Source: Acidiluteibacter sp963716125 (GTDB taxonomy: Bacteria > Bacteroidota > Bacteroidia > Flavobacteriales_E > Vicingaceae). Taken from it: a stretch of DNA of 64,000 nt. Shown here one piece after another: positions 54,920-64,000 of the stretch. The stretch covers positions 620,001 to 684,000 of the forward strand of contig OY970294.1 of assembly GCA_963716125.1 (NCBI GenBank). The letters are read 5' to 3'. The position numbers were made by a program, and so were the translations under genes. A model generated the notes under the pieces. That model did not search any database, was not told where the DNA came from, and saw only the letters and a program-made list of their open reading frames with translations. Each line of letters starts with the position of its first letter. Within the stretch, counting starts at the first letter, position 1.

Positions 54920-57040
54920 GTCTAAAGACATACAAAAAGATATCAAATGGCGAGTTTATCTCGTTTATTTTGGGATATGCTTGTTTGGCTTAGCTATTTT
55001 GGTCAAGGCGTTGACGATACAGTTAATCGAAGGGCTGAATTGAAAAAGAAAGTGGAAAGCCTCACTTTAGTAGATAAAAGTATTGAAGCAGTTCGTGGAA
55101 ATATTTATGCAGAAGATGGCAGTTTGTTAGCGACTTCCATTCCTATTTACGAAGTACGTATGGATTTAAATACTCCTGCATTAACCAATGAAATTTTTAA
55201 TAAGGGAATTGATTCTTTGTCTAAGCAATTGAGTTATTTGTTTAAAGATAAAAGTCCTTCTGCCTGGAAAAGTGAGTTGATAAGAGCGCGTGCTAAAGGT
55301 GCACGATATTATTTGATTAAGAGAAATGTAAGATATACCGAATTAAAGCAAATGAAAGAATTTGCTATCATGCACAGAGGTAGGTATAAAGGAGGATTTT
55401 TATACATTCAAAAAAATAAAAGAGAACGTCCATTTCAAGTATTGGCTGCACGAACGATTGGTTATGAAAGAGATGGAGTAACTCCTGTTGGATTGGAAGG
55501 TGCTTACACTAAAGAACTTTCAGGAATAAATGGTCAACGCTTAATGCAAAAAATTGCAGGTGGTGTTTGGATGCCAGTAGGAGATGAAAACGAAACGGAA
55601 CCTCAAGATGGATATGATGTTTATTCAACTATAGATATTAATATCCAAGATGTTGCAGAGAGTGCTTTGTTAAGACAGCTTTCAAAGCAGCAAGCAGATC
55701 ATGGTTGTGTAGTATTGATGGAGGTAGCTACAGGAAATATTAAAGCGATTGCCAACTTAAAAAGAAATGAAAATGGTCAGTATTACGAAGGTTATAATTA
55801 TGCCATTGGAGAAAGTACCGAGCCTGGTTCTACTTTTAAATTGCCAGCTTTAGTTGCTGCCATAGAAGATGGATATGTGGATTTGGATGATATAGTAGAT
55901 TGTGGAAATGGTAAGCTAAATATCTACAACGAAACGATGTATGACTCCAATTATGATAAAGGTGGTTGGGGGAAAATTTCTGTTCAAAGAGTGTTTGAAG
56001 TGTCATCTAATATAGGAATGGCTAAAATAATTTCAAATTCCTATTCTAAAAATCCTCAAAAATTTGTTGATCATTTGAAGTCTATGAGTTTAGGAGAGCC
56101 TTTAGGAATTAGTATTGCTGGAGAAGGTAAACCAAAAATTAAAAATACCGATAATAAATCATGGTCGGGAATTACTTTAGAGTGGATGGCTCATGGATAT
56201 GAAGTGCTGCAAACTCCATTGCAAACATTAACTTATTACAATGCTGTTGCCAATAATGGAAAAATGGTGAAGCCAAAATTTGCCAATAAGATTACGAAAG
56301 GTAGAAAGGTAGTTGAGGAAGTGAAAACAGAGGTGATTAATCCTGCAATTTGTTCTAAATCTACTATTGAAAAAGTTAAGAAAGCATTAGAAGGTGTTAT
56401 TACAGACGGAACTGCTCATAATTTGAGTAGTGCGAATTATAAAATTGCAGGCAAAACTGGAACGGCTCAAATAGCTAATGAAAGTTATGGGTATAAATAT
56501 GATTCAAAAGTAAGTTACCAAGCTTCATTTGTTGGATATTTTCCTGCTGAAGACCCTAAATACAGTTGCATAGTAGTAGTTAATGCTCCTTCAAGGTATG
56601 TTTATTATGGAAATTTAGTAGCAGGGCCAATTTTCAAAGAGGTAGCTGATAAGGTCTATGCCAATAGTCTTGAAATTCACAAAGAACTTAGTAAGCAAAA
56701 ATTTATGGCGAGTTCTGCTATTCCTTATTCTAAAAGCGGATATGGAAAAGATGTAGAAAATGTTTTTAAAATGATAGGGGTGGAAATGGAAGATTCTAAA
56801 ATTTCAAGCGATTGGGTGAGTACTTCTACTTTAGATAACTCTGTAAAACTTGAAAATAGAAACATGATAGACAACTTGGTTCCTAATGTTAAAGGAATGG
56901 GAGTAATGGATGCTGTATACCTATTAGAAAATGCAGGACTAAAAGTCAAATTTGTGGGCAGAGGAGCAGTCAAAAATCAATCAATCACTCCTGGAACGAG
57001 AATAAGCAAAGGAAGTCAAATTGTATTAGAGTTAACATAA
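54912..57040 (+). CDS. ftsI: Penicillin-binding protein FtsI (PBP3), with one frameshift near 55033
   Basis: The transpeptidase that cross-links septal peptidoglycan. The in-frame N-terminus from ATG 54947 (MASLSRLFWDMLVWLS) is not homologous; the other frame from TTG 54912 reads TESKDIQKDIKWRVYLVYFG then LAILVKALTIQLIEG, the true transmembrane N-terminus, and joins ELKKKVESLT by adding one base to the GGG at 55032-55034. Transpeptidase motifs are SxxK in EPGSTFKLP, SSN in VSSNIGMAK, and KTG in AGKTGTAQ. One C-terminal PASTA domain (VPNVKGMGVMDAVYLLENAG). Overlaps murE by one base. Confidence 0.9.
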
Positions 57041-58502
57041 TGAGATTACTTAAAGACATATTATATAAAGTAGCAATATTAGAGGTGCATGGCTCTAATG
57101 ATATTGAAGTAAATGCTATTGCTTTCGACTCTAGAAAAGTAGAGAAAGGAGGAGTTTACATCGCTCAAAAAGGATTGCAATTTGACGGTCATGACTTTAT
57201 TGATGCTGCTATTACAAAAAATGTTGCAGTAATTGTTTGTGAGGTTTTGCCTGATGAAATGGATCCGAATATTACTTATATAAAAGTAAAAGATAGTTCG
57301 GATGCATTGGCTTTTATGGCTTCCAATTTTTATGACAATCCGTCTGAAAAATTAAAATTGATAGGGGTTACAGGTACTAATGGAAAAACCACCACTGTAA
57401 CTTTATTATACCACCTTTTTAAGAAATTAAACTATAAAGTAGGCTTACTTTCTACTGTTGTCAATTTGATTGACGATAGAGAGGTAAAAGCTACGCATAC
57501 CACACCTGATGCTTTAAATATTAATAAGTTATTGTCTGAAATGTTGGCTGATGGATGTGAATATTGCTTTATGGAAGTAAGTTCTCATGCAGTTGTTCAA
57601 AATAGAGTAAAAGGCTTGCATTTTCAAGGAGGTGTTTTTACCAATATCACCCATGAACATTTAGATTATCACAAGACATTTGATGATTATATAGCTGCTA
57701 AAAGACAATTTTTTAACTATTTACCGAAAGATGGTTTTGCCTTAGCAAATAAAGATGATAAACGCGCTGAGGTAATGTTGCAAGAGACTTCTGCCAAGAA
57801 AAATTACTTTGCAGTTAAAGCTTCTGCAGATTTCAAATGCAAAATTATGGAGAGCAATTTCACAGGATTGCTTTTAAAATTAGATGACCAAGAGGTGTGG
57901 GTTCCAATTATTGGACATTTTAATGCTTATAATCTAACTGCTGTTTATGCTACAGCTATTTTATTGGGACAAGATAAGTTGGATACTTTAACTGCTTTGA
58001 GTAGTCTAACTCCTGTTGAAGGTCGATTTGAATATATAAGAATCAATGATATAGCAGGAATAGTGGATTATGCACATACGCCTGATGCATTGGAAAATGT
58101 ATTAAAAACAATCAAAGAAATAAGAACCGGAAACGAGCAATTAATAACAGTAGTAGGTTGTGGAGGAGATAGAGATAAAGGAAAACGACCGCTAATGGCT
58201 GCTATTGCTACCAAGTTTGCCGATAGAGTTATACTCACTTCTGACAATCCAAGAACGGAAAATCCTGCAGAAATTATTGAGGATATGCGTGTAGGAGTTG
58301 ATCCTGTAGGTAAGCGAAAAGTAAATGCCATCACAGATCGGAAAGAGGCGATAAGAATGGCTTGCTCAATTGCTCAAAATGGTGATATCATTATTGATTG
58401 CAGGTAAAGGACATGAAGATTATCAGGAAATAAATGGACGAGCGTTTCCACTTTGATGATATGGAAATACTTCAAGAAACTTTAAACGAATTAAAAGCCT
58501 AA
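57040..58502 (+). CDS. murE: UDP-MurNAc-L-Ala-D-Glu:diaminopimelate ligase MurE, with two insertions near the 3' end
   Basis: This 486-residue reconstruction adds the third stem residue to UDP-MurNAc-dipeptide. P-loop GVTGTNGKTTTVTLLYHL (about 109-126), ATHTTPD (about 151), KRPLMAAIA and DNPR with ENPAEI (meso-DAP type DNPR motif). The frame stops at 58407, but removing one base near 58396 (giving DIIIIAGKGHEDYQEING) and one near 58434 (giving ERFHFDDMEILQE) restores the C-terminus to the stop at 58500-58502. Overlaps ftsI by one base. Confidence 0.9.
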
Positions 58503-58505
58503 CTT

Positions 58506-59762
58506 ATGTTGTATTACTTATTTGAATATTTAAATCAACACGATGTTCCCGGAGCAGGATTGTTCCAATACATTACTTTTAGAGCTGCTGCTGCAATTAT
58601 CGTTTCTTTATTAATATCCATGGTTTTCGGTAAAAAAATTATTGATTACATCCGAAAAAAACAAGTTGGTGAAACCATTCGAGATTTAGGCTTAGAAGGT
58701 CAAAATGCAAAAAGCTGGAACCCCAACAATGGGTGGTTTAATTATTTTGGCTTCTATCCTCATTCCAACTTTATTATTCGCAAAACTGCATAATATCTAC
58801 ATTATTTTAATGTTGGTTTCAACAGTTTTGTTAGGTACTATTGGATTTACCGATGACTACATAAAAGTATTTAAAAAGAATAAAAAAGGGTTAGCTGGAA
58901 AATTTAAAATTGTAGGTCAAGTTATTGTTGGATTAATAGTTGGCTGTATTTTATACTTTCATGATGATGTTGTTGTAGAAGAAAAAGTCATTTGAGTAAA
59001 GATGCTCCGGTACATGTTCAAGAATTAATTCATAACGACATAAATCAAACTGTTTCAGAAAACTATTATTGGAAAGAAACGAAGTCCTTTGATACCACTA
59101 TTCCATTTGTAAAAGACAATGAATTCGATTACGCGTGGTTAGTCAATTGGATGGGAGATAATGCAATGAAATACGCATGGCTAATCTTTATTCCTATTGT
59201 AATTATCATCGTTACGGCAGTTTCAAATGGAGCCAACATGACCGATGGTTTGGATGGGCTAGCCACGGGAACCTCTGCGATTATCGGCGTTATGTTAGCC
59301 ATTTTTGCATATGTATCAGGGAATACCATATTTGCTGATTATCTGAATATTATGTACATACCTGATTCTGGTGAATTGGTAATATTTATTGGAGCTTTTG
59401 TGGGTTCATGTATTGGATTTTTATGGTACAACTCTTATCCTGCTCAAGTATTTATGGGCGATACAGGTAGTTTGGCTTTAGGTGGAATTATAGCAGTTTT
59501 CGCCTTAGCAATTCGAAAGGAATTATTGATTCCGATTTTCTGTGGAATCTTTTTAGTTGAAAATTTATCGGTAATGATTCAAGTGGCTTATTTCAAATAC
59601 ACTAAAAAACGGTTTGGAGAAGGTAAGCGGGTGTTTTTAATGGCACCCTTACATCATCATTATCAAAAGAAAGGCTATCACGAATCAAAAATTGTTTCAC
59701 GGTTTTGGATTATTGGAATTATGCTAGCCATCTTATCCATAGTAACCTTGAAATTGAGATAA
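58506..59762 (+). CDS. mraY: Phospho-MurNAc-pentapeptide transferase MraY, with two indels
   Basis: This 418-residue reconstruction is an integral membrane enzyme that makes lipid I. Three frames join: MLYYLFEYLNQHDVPG; then MQKAGTPTMGGLIIL and GFTDDYIKVFKK; then NGANMTDGLDGLATG, FMGDTGSLALGG and APLHHHYQKKG. The first junction needs one A removed at about 58702 (CAAAATG to CAAATG); the second needs one T added at about 58991. The total length is then a multiple of three. It begins 3 bases after murE. Confidence 0.9.
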
Positions 59763-59763
59763 A

Positions 59764-61107
59764 GTGAAAAAGAAGCTAGCCATATTAGGTGCGGGAGAAA
59801 GTGGAGTTGGAGCGGCACAATTAGCTTTAAAAGAAGGGTTTGAACCCTTTGTTTCCGATAAGGGAACAATTAAAGAAAAGTATAAGAAGCGTTCTTAAAA
59901 ATTTGAATATTGAATGGGAAGAGCATCAACATTCTGAAGATAGAATATTGAATAGCGATGAAGTTATTAAAAGTCCGGGGATTCCTGATAATGCACCTTT
60001 AATAGTTAAGGCAAAGGAGATAGGAATAGCTGTTATTTCTGAAATTGAATTTGCTGCACGTTATTCAAAAGCTCATTTTACTTGCATTACAGGGAGTAAT
60101 GGTAAAACCACTACTACTTTAATGATTCATCACTTGTACAAAAAAGCAGGATTAGATGTTGGATTGGCAGGTAATGTAGGCCAAAGTTTGGCTAAACAAG
60201 TTGCTGAAGGAGATAAACCCTACTTTGTTGTTGAGTTGAGCAGTTTTCAATTGGATGGAATGTATGATTTTAAGGCTGATATAGCCATTTTGCTCAACAT
60301 TACTCCAGATCATTTGGATCGATATGATTACAAAATGGAAAATTATGTCAATTCCAAAATGAGAATAGTTCAAAATATGGACGAAAAAGGATTTTTTATT
60401 TACTGTAAGGATGATGATTTTATTCCTGAAGCAATTAAAAAAAGAGCAATTAAAGCAAAGCTTTTACCATTTAGTATAAAAGAAGAAATTAAAGAAGGTG
60501 CAGCCTAAAACATAAAACAGATCAACTATTTATTAATTTATTTAACCAAACATTCGAGATGTCTATACACGACTTAGCACTACAGGGAAAACACAATTTG
60601 TACAATTCAATGGCTTCGGGAATTTCAGGAAGAATTCTGGATTTACGAAAGGAATTGATACGCGAATCATTATCTGATTTTCAAAACATTGAGCATCGCC
60701 TAGAGCATGTAACCAATGTTCATGGAATTGAGTTCATCAATGATTCAAAAGCTACTAACGTCAACTCAACTTGGTATGCCTTAGAAAGCATGGCTAAACC
60801 TACGATTTGGATTGTCGGTGGAGTTGATAAAGGCAATGATTATTCTATGCTTTTTGAATTAGTAAAAGATAAAGTAAAAGCAATCATTTGCCTTGGAAAT
60901 GACAACCAAAAAATAATAGAAGCTTTTCAAGATAAGGTAGAAAGAATTGAGCAAGCCAACTCAGCAAAAGATGCAGTGACAAAATCTTATCAAATTGGCT
61001 CAAAAGGTGATGTAGTTTTATTATCTCCTGCTTGTGCAAGTTTTGATTTGTTTGAAAATTATGAAGATAGAGGTCATCAATTTAAATCAGCAGTAAGAAG
61101 TTTATAA
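59764..61107 (+). CDS. murD: UDP-MurNAc-L-alanine:D-glutamate ligase MurD, with two indels
   Basis: This 447-residue reconstruction starts with GTG (MKKKLAILGAGESGVGAAQL), then KSPGIP, CITGSNGKTTTTLMIHHL (P-loop), NVGQSL, ELSSFQLD and NDSKATNVNSTWYALES. One extra base near 59888 (GAAGCGTTCTT region) and one missing base near 60506 (GCCTAAAAC) interrupt the frame; correcting both joins MKKKLA to the stop at 61107. It starts one base after the mraY stop. Confidence 0.9.
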
Positions 61108-61111
61108 AATA

Positions 61112-62284
61112 ATGCAAGCAATATTTAAAAATCTAAAAGGCGATAAAGTAATTTGGGCATTGGTGCTTTTCTTAGGCATTTTGTCCATCTTGGCTGTATA
61201 TAGCTCTATCGTTTCTTTGGCCTATAAATATCAAGATGGAAACACAGAATATTTTTTATTCAAACACGGTTTCATTTTGATTGTAGGCTTTGGATTGATG
61301 TATGCTGCGCATAAATTAGATTATAAATATTATTCCCGAATATCGCAATTAGCTATATTTGTGGCAGTTCCCCTGCTAGCTTTTACCCTTCTAACAGGTG
61401 CAAGTATTAATGATGCAAGTCGTTGGTTGGTTATCCCTGTAATCAATCAAACATTTCAAACCTCCGATTTAGCCAAGCTGGCTTTAATTATGTTTTTAGC
61501 TCGAATGTTAAGTAAAAAGCAAGATATAATTAAAGATTTCAATTCGGCATTTATACCGATTTTGTTCCCTGTTTTAATTATCTGCGGACTTATTTTACCT
61601 GCCAATTTTTCTACAGCAGCCATGCTTTTTACTACTTCAGTTGTTTTGATGTTTATTGGTAGAGTCAATCTAAAATACATCATTTCAATGATTTTAATTG
61701 GTGTCGTATTACTATCTGTTTTTATCGGAATTGTAGTCAACTCAAATTATACAGGAAGGGTAGAAACGTGGAAAAATAGGATAGAAAACTTTATGTCTAA
61801 TGATTCTGAAAGTAATTATCAGGCCGAACAATCTAAAATTGCTATTGCAACTGGTGGCCCTTTAGGAAAAGGTCCTGGAGGAAGTACGCAAAGAAACTTT
61901 TTGCCACATCCATATTCTGATTTTATTTATGCTATTGTAATAGAAGAATATGGAATTTTAGGTGGCTTCGTATTGCTCTTGCTCTACTTAATTCTCCTCT
62001 ATCGCGGAATTATCATATGCATCAAAGCTCCTCGAACTTTTGGATCTTTATTAGCTATTGGGCTCAGTTTTAGTTTAGTTTTTCAAGCCATGATTAATAT
62101 GGCTGTAGCGGTTAATCTCTTTCCTGTAACTGGGCAACCTTTGCCCATGGTAAGTATGGGTGGAACATCTATATGGTTCACCTGCTTGGCTATTGGAATA
62201 ATATTAAGTGTCAGTAGAACGGTTTACGAAGAATCAACAGACGATAAAGCTAATAATAGAGAAAAGGAGGTAGTCAATGCATAA
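61112..62284 (+). CDS. ftsW: Lipid II polymerase/SEDS protein FtsW
   Basis: This 390-residue polytopic protein of the SEDS family pairs with FtsI for septal glycan synthesis. Ten helices; conserved NFSTAAMLF, PHPYSDFIYAIVIEEYG and GQPLPMVSMGG. No frame damage here, unlike its upstream neighbours. Overlaps murG by 8 bases. Confidence 0.96.
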   Translation: MQAIFKNLKGDKVIWALVLFLGILSILAVYSSIVSLAYKYQDGNTEYFLFKHGFILIVGFGLMYAAHKLDYKYYSRISQLAIFVAVPLLAFTLLTGASINDASRWLVIPVINQTFQTSDLAKLALIMFLARMLSKKQDIIKDFNSAFIPILFPVLIICGLILPANFSTAAMLFTTSVVLMFIGRVNLKYIISMILIGVVLLSVFIGIVVNSNYTGRVETWKNRIENFMSNDSESNYQAEQSKIAIATGGPLGKGPGGSTQRNFLPHPYSDFIYAIVIEEYGILGGFVLLLLYLILLYRGIIICIKAPRTFGSLLAIGLSFSLVFQAMINMAVAVNLFPVTGQPLPMVSMGGTSIWFTCLAIGIILSVSRTVYEESTDDKANNREKEVVNA

Positions 62285-63383
62285 TCCTAGAGTAATTATA
62301 AGTGGAGGAGGAACAGGAGGACATATTTTTCCTGCAATAGCGATAGCCAATTCATTAAAGAAATTAAATCCTGAGGTAGAGATTCTATTTGTAGGAGCTG
62401 ATGGTAAAATGGAAATGACTAAAGTTCCTGAGGCAGGTTATAAAATTATGGGTTTACCTATTATGGGCTTGCACCGAAGATTAACTTTACAGAATTTAAA
62501 GTTTCCTTTTAAGCTGTTAGCGAGTATGCAGAAAGCTCGTAGAATAATTAAGGATTTTAAACCCGATGTAGCAGTTGGGGTAGGTGGTTTTGCAAGTGGA
62601 CCAACTTTAAGAGCCGCTATTAATAAAAGAATTCCTTGTTTGATTCAAGAACAAAATTCTTATGCAGGAATTACTAATAAAATATTAGGAAAAAGAGCTT
62701 CTAAGATTTGTGTCGCTTATGATGGAATGGATGCATTTTTTCCGATAGACAAAATCATTCTAACTGGAAATCCAGTGCGTCAAGAAGTTGTTAAACTAGA
62801 AGGCAAAAAAAATAGAGCAGTAGAGTTTTTTGGATTAGATCCCGAAAAGAAAACGGTTTTAGTAGTTGGTGGAAGCCTAGGTGCTAGAAGTATTAATTAT
62901 GGCATTGAAGCTATGATTCAGAGGTTTGAAAAAGAAAATATCCAGTTGATTTGGCAAACAGGAAAATTGTTTGCAACAAAAGCTCAAGAATTAGTAAAAG
63001 GCAAAGAGAGTTTGGGCATTAAAACCTATGAATTTATAAGTAAAATGGATTTGGCTTATGCAGCTGCAGATTTGGTGGTTTCAAGAGCAGGAGCTATTGC
63101 AGTTTCAGAATTGTGCTTGGTTAAAAAACCCTCCATATTAATACCATTGCCATCAGCTGCTGAAGATCATCAAACAAAAAATGCAAAAGCACTCTCTAAA
63201 CATACAGCTGCTATTTTAGTAGCTGATAGTGAGATTTATAATTCTTTAGAAGATAAGATTTTTAATACAATTACCAATGACGAATTATTAACCAATTTGA
63301 GTTTAAATATATCAAAATTAGGAATGTATAATTCGGCGGATATTATAGCAAATGAAGTTTTAAAATTGGCAGAGAAAAAATGA
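62277..63383 (+). CDS. murG: Undecaprenyldiphospho-muramoylpentapeptide GlcNAc transferase MurG
   Basis: This 368-residue GT-B enzyme adds GlcNAc to lipid I to form lipid II at the inner face of the membrane. GGGTGGHIFPAIAIA (about 10-24), VGVGGFASGP, VGGSLGARSIN and AGAIAVSELCLVKKPSI with HQTKNA are the family motifs. Overlaps ftsW by 8 bases and murC by 4 bases (ATGA). Confidence 0.97.
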   Translation: MHNPRVIISGGGTGGHIFPAIAIANSLKKLNPEVEILFVGADGKMEMTKVPEAGYKIMGLPIMGLHRRLTLQNLKFPFKLLASMQKARRIIKDFKPDVAVGVGGFASGPTLRAAINKRIPCLIQEQNSYAGITNKILGKRASKICVAYDGMDAFFPIDKIILTGNPVRQEVVKLEGKKNRAVEFFGLDPEKKTVLVVGGSLGARSINYGIEAMIQRFEKENIQLIWQTGKLFATKAQELVKGKESLGIKTYEFISKMDLAYAAADLVVSRAGAIAVSELCLVKKPSILIPLPSAAEDHQTKNAKALSKHTAAILVADSEIYNSLEDKIFNTITNDELLTNLSLNISKLGMYNSADIIANEVLKLAEKK

Positions 63384-64000
63384 ATGTAAAAGAGATACAT
63401 ACCATTTATTTTGTGGGTGTCGGTGGTATCGGCATGAGTGCTCTTGCGCGTTATTTTTTAGCTCAAAAAATCCGCGTCTGGGGATATGATAAAACACCTT
63501 CTAATTTGACCAATCAATTAGAAAATGAAGGGGTTCGTGTTTTTTTTAACGAAGATTTAACTTCAATAAAAGAATTAGAACAATCCAATACTTTGGTGGT
63601 ATATACTCCTGCAGTTAAGTCTGAAAATAAAGTGCTAAATTATTTCAAAGCAAATGATTTTAAATTATTTAAGCGCTCTGAAATTTTAGGAATGATTTCA
63701 AGTACTTATAAAACCTTAGCTGTTGCAGGTACGCATGGCAAAACAACTACATCTTGTCTTTTGGCACATGCTTTACAAGATTCGGATGTTCCAGTTAATG
63801 CATTCTTAGGAGGTATTTCTCGCGATTTTAATTCCAATTTGGTCTTGAGTGAGAATGCAAAATATTTTGTAACAGAAGCCGATGAGTATGACCGATCTTT
63901 CTTAAAGTTGTCACCCGATATTGCTATTATAACTTCCTTAGATGCTGATCATTTAGACATTTATGGTTCAGCGGATGAGATGGTTAAAAATTATCAAGAT
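63380..64000 (+). CDS. murC: UDP-N-acetylmuramate:L-alanine ligase MurC (partial, 3' end outside window)
   Basis: The first 207 codons are present. The NAD-like loop GVGGIGMSALARYF (about 13-26), a P-loop AGTHGKTTTSCLLAHAL (about 115-131), ADEYDRSFL and DADHLDIYG match MurC. The gene follows murG in the ATGA overlap and runs off the edge. Confidence 0.96.
   Translation, partial: MNVKEIHTIYFVGVGGIGMSALARYFLAQKIRVWGYDKTPSNLTNQLENEGVRVFFNEDLTSIKELEQSNTLVVYTPAVKSENKVLNYFKANDFKLFKRSEILGMISSTYKTLAVAGTHGKTTTSCLLAHALQDSDVPVNAFLGGISRDFNSNLVLSENAKYFVTEADEYDRSFLKLSPDIAIITSLDADHLDIYGSADEMVKNYQD

Noticed and set aside
54947..55030. MASLSRLFWDMLVWLS as the true start of FtsI
   Set aside because: The other frame gives the conserved basic-plus-transmembrane N-terminus; this peptide is an artefact of the frameshift.
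58389..59880. Programmed frameshifting as an explanation for the broken murE, mraY and murD
   Set aside because: Seven events of both signs, without slippery heptamers or downstream structures that I can see, and with no such need in homologues; error or mutation fits better.
1..64000. CRISPR array, tRNA, rRNA or complete insertion sequence
   Set aside because: I saw no regularly spaced short repeats, no tRNA-like cloverleaf sequence, and no transposase frame; the modules at 18.9-21.7 kb lack a transposase.

Overview
The window is AT-rich chromosomal DNA from a member of the Bacteroidota, probably a gliding or surface-associated environmental lineage. Supporting signs are a MurF-alanine racemase fusion, a PKD protein with a type IX secretion (type B) sorting tail, two RemB/Wzi-like proteins, a Bacteroidota-style aa3 oxidase cluster, an Rhs remnant with the WYTPYQFAGNKPI core, and TAnnTTTG-like -7 promoter boxes. 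The genus cannot be told from the sequence alone.

Layout: 0-13.5 kb holds housekeeping and envelope genes: a partial Na/Pi cotransporter, an SDR, a GT-B glycosyltransferase, tdk with murF/alr, a TolC plus membrane-fusion protein pair, tsaB, and a DUF255 thioredoxin-domain protein. From 13.6 to 21.8 kb is an accessory island: a large PKD/T9SS protein, a truncated Rhs gene with a possible phospholipase A2-like tip, an XRE regulator, a Fic protein, and an orphan toxin/immunity-like pair, embedded in three families of duplicated non-coding modules (A, B, C). From 21.8 to 29.9 kb is a cell-envelope/signalling block: two small exported proteins, a TonB, a secreted protein, a WD40-caspase with a beta-barrel partner, and a TPR-SpoIIE phosphatase.

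From 30.0 to 43.3 kb, cysCDN (minus strand) faces a long plus-strand run: deoC, a broken aldehyde dehydrogenase, an ALDH-like pseudoenzyme, cysQ, gmd, fcl, two RemB/Wzi-like genes and a WecA-type transferase between them. Together these make activated sulfate, GDP-fucose and lipid-linked sugar, which points to a fucosylated and perhaps sulfated surface polysaccharide. From 43.4 to 47.6 kb lie heme O synthase and the accessory half of an aa3-type oxidase. metH follows at 47.9 kb behind a SAM-I riboswitch with a visible terminator/antiterminator switch. From 53.1 kb to the end is the dcw division and cell-wall cluster, mraZ to murC, with a MraZ operator upstream.

Quality caution: ftsI, murE, mraY and murD carry seven single-base indels between 55.0 and 60.5 kb that break otherwise well-conserved essential genes. 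These are more likely assembly or read errors than biology. The annotation gives the reconstructed gene spans. No CRISPR array, rRNA, tRNA or intact insertion sequence was seen.
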